Source: Pseudomonas alcaligenes (lineage in GTDB: Bacteria; Pseudomonadota; Gammaproteobacteria; Pseudomonadales; Pseudomonadaceae). From it: 64,000 bases of DNA. The stretch lies in contig NZ_LZEU01000001.1 in assembly GCF_014490745.1 (NCBI RefSeq), forward strand, positions 4,367,501-4,431,500, given 5' to 3'. How positions within the stretch are numbered: position 1 is the first letter of the stretch; each line of letters starts with the position of its first letter. The notes beneath the pieces were generated by a model, which saw only the letters and a program-made list of their open reading frames with translations, had not been told where the DNA came from and did no database searches. The position numbers and the translations under genes are program-made. Positions 57,801-64,000 of the stretch are shown piece after piece.

Positions 57801-60800
57801 CGGTGCCGAGGGCAGCAATCTGCTCAACACTGAGTGCGCGCACCTGTGCTGTACTCAGCGCTTGCAGCTGAGCATTGGTCAGTGCAGCCAAGTCGGCAGT
57901 TTCCACTGCTGCCACCTGGGCAGTAGTCAGGGCCACGATCTGCGCAGTACTCAGCTTCGCCAGCTGAGCGGTGCCCAGGGCAGCAATCTGCTCGACTGTC
58001 AGGGCCGCCAGGTCAGCGGTTTCCAGGGCGACTATCTGCGCGGTAGTCAGCGCAGCCACATCGACAGTCTCCAGGGCGGAAACCTGGGCAGTAGTCAGAG
58101 CCACGATCTGCGCCGTGCTCAGGGCCTGGATCTGCGCCGTGGTCAGCGCCGCCAGCTGGTCGCTGGTCAGGACGACCACATCGGCATTCTCCAGCGCCCG
58201 CACTTGAGCGGTGCTCAGCGCAGCAATCTGCGCCTGGCTCAGAGCCCGTACCTGGGCAGTGGTCAGGGCAACGATCTGCGCCGTGCTCAGGGCCTGCAGA
58301 TCGGCGACCTCCAGCGCCTCGATCTGCACCGTGGTCAGCTTGGCCAGCTGCGCGGTACTCAACGCGGCCACCTGGGCGCTGGTCAGAGCCACCACCTGGT
58401 CGGCACTGAGGGCGGCCAGGTCGGCGGTTTCCATGGCAGCAATCTGGGCGGTGGTCAGAGCGGCCACCTGGGCATCGCTCAGCGCGCCGATCTGAGCCAC
58501 GGTCAGGCTCGGGATCATCAGGGTGCCAATCGCCGCAAGGTCAGCCGTTTCCAGCACGGCGACCTGATCGACGGTCAGCGCCGCGATCTGTCCGGCAGTC
58601 AGCGCGGCGGCCTGCGCAGTGCTCAGGGCGACGATCTGCGCAGCCGTCAGGGCTGCCACATCGGCAGTTTCCAGAGCCTGGATCTGCGCGGTAGTCAGGG
58701 CAACCACCTGGGCAGTGGTCAGCGACTCGACCTGGGCAGTGGTCAGAGCCACCAGCTGGGCCGTGGTCAGCGCCTGGATCTGGGCAACCGTCAGCTTGTT
58801 CACCTGGGTGCCGCTGAGGGCCGCCAGATCAGCCGTTTCGATGGCCTTGATCTGCGTCGGCGTCAGCGCCTGCAGCTGAACGCTGGTCAGAGCGGCCAAC
58901 TGAGCCGAGCTCAGGGCGACAATCTGGGCAGAGCCCAGCGCCGCCAGATCGGCCGTTTCCAGGGCACTCATCTGGCTCGGCGCCAGAGCCGCCACCTGAG
59001 CGGTGGTCAGCGCGGCCGCCTGGGCGGTGGTCAGGGCAATCAGCTGGCTGCTACTCAGCGCAACCAGGTCAGTGGCATCAATGGCGCGGATCTGGGCAGT
59101 GGTCAGGGCATGCAGGTCAGCCGTAGTCATGGCGGCCAGCTGGTCGCTGGTCAGGGCGGCAATCTGCGCGGTGGTCAGGGCGACCGCCTGGGCGGTGGTC
59201 AAGGCCGCGATCTGCGCCGCCTGCAGGGCAGCGATATCGGCATTTTCCAGCTTGGCGATCTGGCTCGGGCTGAGCGCAACCACATCGGCCGTCTGCATCG
59301 CAGCGACCTGCTCGGTGGTCAGCGCCACCAGCTGGGCGCTGGTCATCGCGGCAAATTGTGCGGTGGTCAGGGCCTCGATCTGATCAGTGCGCAATGCAGC
59401 GAGGTCGGCCGTTTCCAGAGCAACCAGCTGCGCCGTGGTCAGCGCCTGCAGATCGACCAGCTCCAGCGCCTGTACTTGGGCGGTGGTCAGGGCAACGATC
59501 TGCGCCGTGGTCAGCGCCTGGATCTGCGCCGTGGTCAGCGCGGCCAACTGCTCGGCGCTGAGTACCGCCACGTCTGCCGTTTCGATGGCACGTACCTGGG
59601 CCGTGGTCAGAGCAGCAATCTGGGCAACGCCCAGGGCCTGGATCTGTGCCGAGGTGAGGGCAACGATCTGATCCGTGCTCAGGGCACGCAGGTCAGCACT
59701 CTCCAGAGCAGCGACCTGGCCAACGGTGAGTTTGCTGACCTGAGCAGTGCTCAGGGCCGCCACCTGGGCGGTACTCAGGGCGACGATCTGGCTATCGGTC
59801 AGGGCAGCCAGGTCGGCGGTTTCCAGCGCGCGAATCTGGGCCGTGCTCAGCGCCTGCAGGTCAGCGACTTCCAGCGCGGCAACCTGGGCAGTGGTGAGCG
59901 CCACGATCTGCGCGGTACTCAGGGCAGCCACCTGCACAGTGGTCAGGTTGGCGATCTGCTCGGCAGTCAGCGCCGCCAGGTCGGCGGTTTCCAGGGCACG
60001 GATCTGCGCCGTGGTCAGGGCCGGAACCTGCTCCAGAGTCAGGGCCTGCATCTGTGCAGTAGTCAGCGCCACGATCTGCGCGGTGGTCAGGTTGACCAGA
60101 TCGGCGGTCTGCCAGGCAGCGATCTGCGCGGTCGGCAGGCTGGCGATCTGGGCGGTGGTCAGGGCAGTCGGTTGTGAGCCGCTGAGGGCGAACACCTGCT
60201 CCTGGCTCAGAGCAGCCAGGTCGGCAGTTTCCAGGGCAGCAATCTGGACACTGGTCAGCTGGGTGATCTGGGTGGTGGTCAGGGCCTGGATCTGCGCGGT
60301 GGTCAGCGCCACGATCTGTGCCGTGGTCAGGGCACGCAGGTCGCTGCTTTCCAGGGCGGCAATCTGGGTCTGGGTCAAGCTGGCAACCTGGCCGCTGCTC
60401 AGGGCCACAACCTGTGCGGTGGTCAATGCCTGAACCTGTGCCGTGGTCAGTGCGGCTAGGTCGACCGTCTCCAGAGCACGTACTTGGGCCGTGGAGAGAG
60501 CCTGCACCTGGGCGTTGGTCAGAGCGGCAACCTGGGCACTGGTCAGAGCCACGATCTGCGCCGTGCTCAGCGCAAGCAGCTGAGTGCTGCTCAGCGCAGC
60601 GATCTGCACGGTGGTCAGGGCGGCCAGGTCATCAGTCTGTAGGGCCTGCATCTGAGCGGTGGTCAGACCCGCCAGGTCGGCCACCTCGATGGCCGCAACC
60701 TGGGCGGTGGTCAGCGCCACCACCTGGGCATTGCTCAGGGCGGCGACCTGATCCTGGGTCAGGGCGGCAATCTGGTCGGTACTGAGAGACGCCAAGTCAT

Positions 60801-63800
60801 CGGTGGCCAGTGCACGTATCTGGGTGGTCGTCAGACCGGCCAATTGATCGGCGCTCAGCGCCCGCACCTGGGCCGTGGTCAGCGCAACAATCTGCGCGGT
60901 GGTCAGGGCCTCCAGCTGAACAGTCGACAGGGCGGCGATACGGTCGGTGACCAGTGCCGCCAGGTCAGCGGTTTCCAGGGCTCGAACCTGGGCAGTGCCC
61001 AGTGCGGAGACCTGGTCGATAGTCAGTGCTGCGGCTTGGGCGGTCGTCAGAGCAACCACCTGGGCTGCACTCAGACCAGCCACATCACCGGCTTCCAACG
61101 CGGCGATCTGCGCGGTGGTCAGGGCAGCGATCTGCGCCGTCTTCAGTGCCGCGACCTGCGCGGTGCTCAGAGCCTGCAGTTGGTCGGTGCTGAGCGCCAC
61201 CAGATCAGCGGTTTCGATGGCAGCAACCTGGGTACCACTTAGTGCCTCGAGCTGGTCAGCGGTCAGCGCCTGTAGCTGGGCGCTGGTCAGCGCAGCGATC
61301 TGCGCAGTGGTCAGGGCGGCGATCTGCGCGGTATCCAGGCCCACTAGCTGGGCGGTGCCCAGCGCGGCCACATCCTCGGTTTCCAGCGCGCGTACCTGTG
61401 CCGTGCTCAATGCCTCGAGCTGGCCGAGGGTCAGCGCGGCGACCTGGGCAGTGGTCAGCGCCGCAATCCGAGTATTGCTCAGCGCAGCGACATCCACGGC
61501 ATCCAGCGCGACTATCTGGGCGGTGCTCAGCGCCGCCACTTGGGTCACGCTCAGCGCTGCCACCTGCAGGGAGGAAAGGGCGGCCACCTGGGCGGTGTTC
61601 AGCCCGGCCAGGCTGGCCGAGTTCAGTGCGCCCACCTGGGCAACAGTCAATGCCGCCACCTGATCGATGCTCAGGGCCGCCAGCTGCGCCGAAGACAGGG
61701 CCGCCACGCTGATGGTGGTCAGCTTGGACAGGTCGGCGGTTTCCATGGCCGCCAGTTGCTCGGTGCTCAAGGCCGCCACCTGGGCGGAGGTCAGGCCACG
61801 CACTTGGCTCTGAGTCAGGGCCACGATCTGTTCGGTGGTTAGCGACGCCAGATCGGAGGCGTCCAGGGCAGCAATCTGCTCGGAAGTCAGCGCAGCGATC
61901 TGGGCGGTGCTCAGGGCCGCCATCTGTACCGAGCTGAGTCCGGCAATAGTGGCTGGCGCCAGGGCGGCCAGATCGGAGGGTTCGAACGCAGCGACCTGTT
62001 CGGTACTGAGCGCCGCCATCTGGGCGCTGGTCAGTGCCGGTACCTGGTTCTCGGTCAGCGCGGCAATCTGTGCTGTGCTCAGGGCCTGGGTCTGGGCCAC
62101 ACTCAGACCCGCGATGGCAGCACTGGTGAGAGCCGCCAGATCCTGGACTTCCAGGGCACGGATCTGATCGGTGGTCAGGGCAGCCAGTTGCGCGGAGCGC
62201 AGGGCAACCACCTGATCCTCGGTCAGGGCAGCGATTTGGGCAGTGCCCAGCGCGCGGATATCGGCGGTCTCCAGGGCACCCAGCTGGTCAGAGCCGAGGT
62301 TGGCCACCTGCTCGATAGTCAGTGCAGCCACCTGGGTAGAACTCAGAGCCACGATCTGCACGGTGCTCAGCAGCGCCAGATCTTCGGCATCCAGAGCCAC
62401 GATCTGATCGGTGCTCAGGTTGGTCAATTGGCTCGTGCTCAGGGCCACCACCTGCGCCCCGGTCAACGCCTGCACCTGGTCGGTGGTCAGCGCCTGGATC
62501 TGGGCATTGGTCAGATTACGGATGACAGCGGTGGAGAGCTGCTGCAGGTCGGAGGTTTCGATGGCTGCGATCTGCGCACTGCTGAGTGCCGCCAGTTGAG
62601 CGGAGCCGAGGGCCGCCATCTGCTCGTTGGTCAGGGCAACAATCTGCTCGGTGCCCAGGGCAGCCACGTCCTGGCTATCCAGCGCAGCCACCTGGGCAGT
62701 GCCGAGCGCGGCAATCTGGTCGGTGGTCAGCGCGGCAACCTGGGCACTGCCCAGCGCCTTGATGCTGGCAGTGGAGAGCACGATCAGGTCGTCGATTTCC
62801 AGAGCGGCCACCTGGTCGCTGGTCAGCGCGGCAATTTGACTGGTGGACAGCGCGACAACCTGAGCCGTGGTCAATACCTGGATCTGTTCGGCGCTCAGGG
62901 CTCGCAGATCCGCGGTTTCCAGCGCACGCACCTGGGCCGTGGTCAGCACCTCGATCTGCTCGGTGCCCAGTGAAGCCAGCTGGTCGGAGCCGAGCGCCGC
63001 TATCTGGGCGGTGCTTAGGGCACGCAATTGACTGCTGCTCAGAGCCAGGAGCTGCTCCTGGCTCAGCGCGGCGACATCCACAGTATCCAGCGCCGCCACT
63101 TGGGCAGTCACCAGAGCCGCGACCTGTTCGCTGGTCAGAGCAGCCACCTGAGCCGAACTCAGGGCCTTGATAGCGGCCGAGTTCAGCTGGGCCAGGTCGG
63201 CCGTCTCGATAGCGGCAACCTGCTCCGCGCTCAGCAGACCAATCTGCTGGGTGCTCAGGGCAGCCAGCTGGGCGCTGGTCAGCGCAGCGATCTGCTCCGA
63301 GGTCAGGCCCTGCACCTGGCTGCTGAGCAGAGCGGCGATGCTGGCCGTGGTCAGCACGGCCAGATCTGCGGTTTCCATGGCGGTCAGCTGGCCAACGGTC
63401 AGGGCACGAATCTGGGCAGTCGTGAGGGACGCCGCCTGAGCGGTGGTCAGAGCAGCCATCTGCTCCTCGCCAAGGGCACGCAACTGGGCAGTGGTCAGCG
63501 TCTTGAAGGCCGCCAGGCCCATACCCGCAATATCTTCGGCCTCCAGTGCAGCCACCTGGGCGGTAGTCAGGGCGACGATCTGCGCAGTGCCGAGCGCAGC
63601 CACCTGGGTGCTGCTCAGGGCGGCAATCTGGTCTTCACTGAGCGCACTCAGATCAGTCGTTTCTAGTGCCGCCACCTGAGCGGTGGTGAGGGCTGCCAGT
63701 TGCTCGGTGGTCAGTTCCGCCACCTGACTGGAGGTCAGCGCCTTGATCTGCAGGGCGGACAACCTGACCAGATCTTCCGTCTGCAGGGCAGCGATCTGCT

Positions 63801-64000
63801 CCGGCGTCATACCGGCCAGTTGCAGAGTGGTCAGCGCAGTGATCTGGGCAGTAGTCAGCGCGGCGATCTGGGCGCTATCCAGCACCGCCAGATCGCTGGT
63901 CTGTAGGGCCGCAATCTGCACCGGAGTCAGCGCCGCGATCTGCGCGGTACTCAGTGCAGCCACCTGGGCATTGCTTAGCGCAACGATAGCCGCAGTACTG
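51892..64000 (-). CDS. Giant octapeptide-repeat surface protein with C-terminal calcium-loop module (partial)
   Basis: At least 4035 residues; the N-terminus lies beyond the right edge (the frame is open through base 64000). About 467 consecutive octads x-A-L-[T/S]-x-x-Q-[I/V/L] fill residues up to about 3736, followed directly by a C-terminal module of about 287 residues. That module contains five dockerin/EF-hand-like loops: DLNGDG, DIDGDG, DRNGDG, DSNADG and DANKDG (between 52750 and 52425). It has motifs common in large type I-secreted proteins (GEGDGLLALDRNGDGSINDG; LRVWMDANKDG). No GGxGxDxxx RTX nonapeptides are visible. The tail ends with hydrophobic residues and hydroxylated residues (SSVHTSFYS). 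I infer a secreted fibrous surface protein; the transporter, sugar modification and fold are untested. Possibly a new repeat family. Confidence 0.95.
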   Translation of the reverse strand, partial: STAAIVALSNAQVAALSTAQIAALTPVQIAALQTSDLAVLDSAQIAALTTAQITALTTLQLAGMTPEQIAALQTEDLVRLSALQIKALTSSQVAELTTEQLAALTTAQVAALETTDLSALSEDQIAALSSTQVAALGTAQIVALTTAQVAALEAEDIAGMGLAAFKTLTTAQLRALGEEQMAALTTAQAASLTTAQIRALTVGQLTAMETADLAVLTTASIAALLSSQVQGLTSEQIAALTSAQLAALSTQQIGLLSAEQVAAIETADLAQLNSAAIKALSSAQVAALTSEQVAALVTAQVAALDTVDVAALSQEQLLALSSSQLRALSTAQIAALGSDQLASLGTEQIEVLTTAQVRALETADLRALSAEQIQVLTTAQVVALSTSQIAALTSDQVAALEIDDLIVLSTASIKALGSAQVAALTTDQIAALGTAQVAALDSQDVAALGTEQIVALTNEQMAALGSAQLAALSSAQIAAIETSDLQQLSTAVIRNLTNAQIQALTTDQVQALTGAQVVALSTSQLTNLSTDQIVALDAEDLALLSTVQIVALSSTQVAALTIEQVANLGSDQLGALETADIRALGTAQIAALTEDQVVALRSAQLAALTTDQIRALEVQDLAALTSAAIAGLSVAQTQALSTAQIAALTENQVPALTSAQMAALSTEQVAAFEPSDLAALAPATIAGLSSVQMAALSTAQIAALTSEQIAALDASDLASLTTEQIVALTQSQVRGLTSAQVAALSTEQLAAMETADLSKLTTISVAALSSAQLAALSIDQVAALTVAQVGALNSASLAGLNTAQVAALSSLQVAALSVTQVAALSTAQIVALDAVDVAALSNTRIAALTTAQVAALTLGQLEALSTAQVRALETEDVAALGTAQLVGLDTAQIAALTTAQIAALTSAQLQALTADQLEALSGTQVAAIETADLVALSTDQLQALSTAQVAALKTAQIAALTTAQIAALEAGDVAGLSAAQVVALTTAQAAALTIDQVSALGTAQVRALETADLAALVTDRIAALSTVQLEALTTAQIVALTTAQVRALSADQLAGLTTTQIRALATDDLASLSTDQIAALTQDQVAALSNAQVVALTTAQVAAIEVADLAGLTTAQMQALQTDDLAALTTVQIAALSSTQLLALSTAQIVALTSAQVAALTNAQVQALSTAQVRALETVDLAALTTAQVQALTTAQVVALSSGQVASLTQTQIAALESSDLRALTTAQIVALTTAQIQALTTTQITQLTSVQIAALETADLAALSQEQVFALSGSQPTALTTAQIASLPTAQIAAWQTADLVNLTTAQIVALTTAQMQALTLEQVPALTTAQIRALETADLAALTAEQIANLTTVQVAALSTAQIVALTTAQVAALEVADLQALSTAQIRALETADLAALTDSQIVALSTAQVAALSTAQVSKLTVGQVAALESADLRALSTDQIVALTSAQIQALGVAQIAALTTAQVRAIETADVAVLSAEQLAALTTAQIQALTTAQIVALTTAQVQALELVDLQALTTAQLVALETADLAALRTDQIEALTTAQFAAMTSAQLVALTTEQVAAMQTADVVALSPSQIAKLENADIAALQAAQIAALTTAQAVALTTAQIAALTSDQLAAMTTADLHALTTAQIRAIDATDLVALSSSQLIALTTAQAAALTTAQVAALAPSQMSALETADLAALGSAQIVALSSAQLAALTSVQLQALTPTQIKAIETADLAALSGTQVNKLTVAQIQALTTAQLVALTTAQVESLTTAQVVALTTAQIQALETADVAALTAAQIVALSTAQAAALTAGQIAALTVDQVAVLETADLAAIGTLMIPSLTVAQIGALSDAQVAALTTAQIAAMETADLAALSADQVVALTSAQVAALSTAQLAKLTTVQIEALEVADLQALSTAQIVALTTAQVRALSQAQIAALSTAQVRALENADVVVLTSDQLAALTTAQIQALSTAQIVALTTAQVSALETVDVAALTTAQIVALETADLAALTVEQIAALGTAQLAKLSTAQIVALTTAQVAAVETADLAALTNAQLQALSTAQVRALSVEQIAALGTAQVAALSTASIQALSTAQVVALTSDQVAGLSTAQVVGLSSAQVAALQTGDLAAMSTAQIRALETADLVALSQQQVAGLTSAQVAALSTAQIAALTTVQVAALQSGDLQAMSTAQIVALSTAQVRALTGEQVAALTTAQVRALETADIAALSTDQVEALTPTQSAALTTAQIVALTTAQVAALEVADLAALTTAQIRALETADIAVLNEDQVAALTTAQVAALNTAQIVALTSTQVELLSVSQVAALTTAQVAALQTTDLAAFSDVQLVALTTAQAAVLTGAQIAALSPDQVAALQTQDFASLSTAAIVGLTTAQVANLTLAQIAALTSSQIAAMEVLDLAAMTPEQLAELSTAQAAALSSAQFNALSPEQQAALDPEALTAGEVAFIEGLTTDSVPALTTAQVAAWTTRQIRIMETEDLAALTTVQVQALTTEQMQALTTLQLQALTTAQIAALEGEDVAALNNAQLVALTTAQAAALTDSQIDALSTAQIRALEVADLAALSAGRIAGLSTEQVAALSGAQIQGLTTAQVVALTETQIAALTTAQIRSMETADLAVLTADQVAAIETEDLLALTNEQITALTSAQVVALTDTQVAALSTAQIKALSTEDVAIMTVNQLDALSTAQVQALTTAQIVALTPAQFANGFSATQISKLTTAQIEVLATADIAALTEEQVAALTTLQTAALSTAQFASLSATQIAALSTANIQALSAAQLVALTTAQVQALVFEQLAALTTDQIVLMETADISALTIDQIQLLSTAQVGALTATQVINLTTAQIAALEPQDLASMSTTVIPQLTSAQIQALTQDQIGSLTTAQIRALETGDLALLSSAQLAGLQLNQMSALTTAQIVALTTAQVQALSNDQIQALTASQVAALETADIQALTTAQVAGMEAQDVAALTSAQVIALTSDQVKVLTAEQIQAMTKTQLSQLETADLALLNTVQIRAIETADISGLTTAQIVALTTAQVAALTTAQVVALTTTQFQALETADLAALTTAQIRALETRDLAVLSTAQIAALTSDQVVALTTAQIVALSTDQIPALDAADVALLSTAQIAAMQTRDVAVLTSAQIVALTTAQAEALSSAQLAALTTAQLVRIETADLVAITTATLQGLSTEQAAALTTAQVAALTTDQLVSIKTSDLAALTTAQIVALGSDQVAALTTAQVQALTTAQVAALEVADFAELTTAQIAALETADVAALTTAQVVALTNAQAAALGSTQVAALSTTQLVQMEVADLAALSTAAIVGLTTAQAAVLTSAQLQALTTDQLQAMETRDLAALTTAQIRNLTSDQFQALTTAQIKGLTSSQVEALETADLAALSTDQIRAIDATDLALLSTDQLVELTVAQVGALTTDQVVKLTTAQFQALTTDQLQALTTEQVAAMQGADVAVLTTAQIVALTVAQVQALTTSQIVALTSEQFAAMQVGDLASLSTTQVQAIQGSDLAALSTDQIQALTTAQVHALTTAQIVALTTAQVAALETVDLAALSTAQIQAMQISDLASLTTAQIVALTTAQVHALTAAQIYGLTTEQVAALATDDLQALSTAQIQAMQNTDLASLTTDQIQALTTEQVVALTTAQIKALTTDQIVALTSDQIAAIETADIVALTSAQIGAIEAGDFSHLSTAQLVAIDVADIAALTTDQLTALSMSQADAFTASQLAAMSTEQLSVLNTSPLILDLNGDGVQTLHWAANTRFDIDGDGDLDATGWVGEGDGLLALDRNGDGSINDGSELFGTATTLADGSKAQNGFAALAELDSNADGRIDANDQAFSSLRVWMDANKDGVSQTGELYSLSSLGIASINLGAEQTSELNNGNWIGLSGSYETTDGGVHSIVDAWFRSGDGEQTIDLTALNPQSVSEHSLSRIDLGSDAGHTSTLKLDADSVSHFGQAGLVDTSGLGASHPVQLIVNGDAHDSVQISDPAGAWHAAGSVQVDGTSYDVYNDGDIQLLVASSVHTSFYS
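52753..64000 (-). repeat. 24-bp coding tandem repeat array, about 467 units, with 120-bp higher-order period
   Basis: Each 24-bp unit encodes one octapeptide. The units are in frame over more than 11 kb, with only one visible one-codon slip (near 55865). Four Q-type octads are followed by an acidic octad (x-A-L-E-T-A-D-L or a variant), giving a 40-residue/120-bp unit, with scattered 2-octad (48-bp) inserts. Ala codons and the last hydrophobic codon vary freely between units while the CTG-ACC core is mostly kept, so the array is old or under protein-level selection rather than freshly amplified. Confidence 0.95.

Noticed and set aside
51910..63906. Many long plus-strand open frames (for example 51910-54480, 54505-56514, 57700-60177) rich in G, Q, L, R
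   Set aside because: They are antisense shadows of the octad array: a 24-bp repeat without stops in one frame is often stop-free on the other strand. They have no ribosome sites or recognisable domains, and the minus frame holds the calcium-loop module.
52753..64000. Tandem 24-bp repeats considered as a CRISPR array
   Set aside because: There are no spacers; the units are contiguous and in frame, and they vary at synonymous positions.

Overview
The window looks like a chromosomal segment of a Pseudomonas species or close relative. The DNA is GC-rich, and the backbone order (estA, typA, thiI, glnA, ntrB-ntrC, trmL, secB-grxC-rhodanese, gpmI, envC, ctpA) is the one I recall from the P. aeruginosa glnA/ntrBC neighbourhood. 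No tRNA, rRNA, insertion sequence or CRISPR array was seen.

Layout. 1-6.6 kb: partial M48 protease and lemA, a pentapeptide-repeat potassium-channel-like protein, an AraC/GyrI-like regulator, a chemoreceptor, a truncated globin, a Gac/Rsm-type small RNA with a perfect GacA upstream site, and a YkgJ-type cysteine-cluster protein. 6.7-14.1 kb: estA autotransporter esterase, a phosphoethanolamine transferase, typA and thiI, all on the minus strand. 14.2-20.3 kb: the nitrogen-control block. It holds glnA with a sigma-54 promoter and two NtrC-like sites, two DUF4124 proteins, ntrB and ntrC, and then a sigma-54-type promoter feeding a short terminator-ended RNA that by position should be NrsZ.

20.3-37.3 kb: a complete MSHA-type (type IV-like) pilus locus on the minus strand, in the Vibrio order mshI-(pilN-like)-J-K-L-M-N-E-G-F-B-A-C-D-O-P-Q. 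It is tightly overlapped and sits between ntrC/nrsZ and trmL, so it is an accessory block in a conserved backbone. MshE carries the c-di-GMP-binding N-terminal module. The last gene encodes a 1310-residue MshQ-like surface protein with a lectin-like central part.

37.3-44.3 kb: trmL, secB-grxC-rhodanese, gpmI, envC, ctpA and a periplasmic solute-binding protein. 44.6-49 kb: a three-gene type I secretion system (PrtD/AprD-, PrtE/HlyD- and PrtF/TolC-like). Converging on it from the right is a minus-strand cluster: a giant protein gene running off the window, then a SPINDLY/OGT-type (GT41) glycosyltransferase, then a DUF4422-like glycosyltransferase.

The most unusual element is the giant gene (51892 to beyond 64000). 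More than 11 kb of it encodes about 467 consecutive octapeptides of the form x-A-L-[T/S]-x-x-Q-[I/V]. They are organised in a 40-residue higher-order unit (four Q-type octads and one acidic octad ending in D-L/V), with occasional 16-residue units inserted. A C-terminal module of about 287 residues has five dockerin/EF-hand-like calcium loops. I infer a secreted, possibly O-glycosylated surface fibre exported by the neighbouring type I system. The export, glycosylation and fold are hypotheses.
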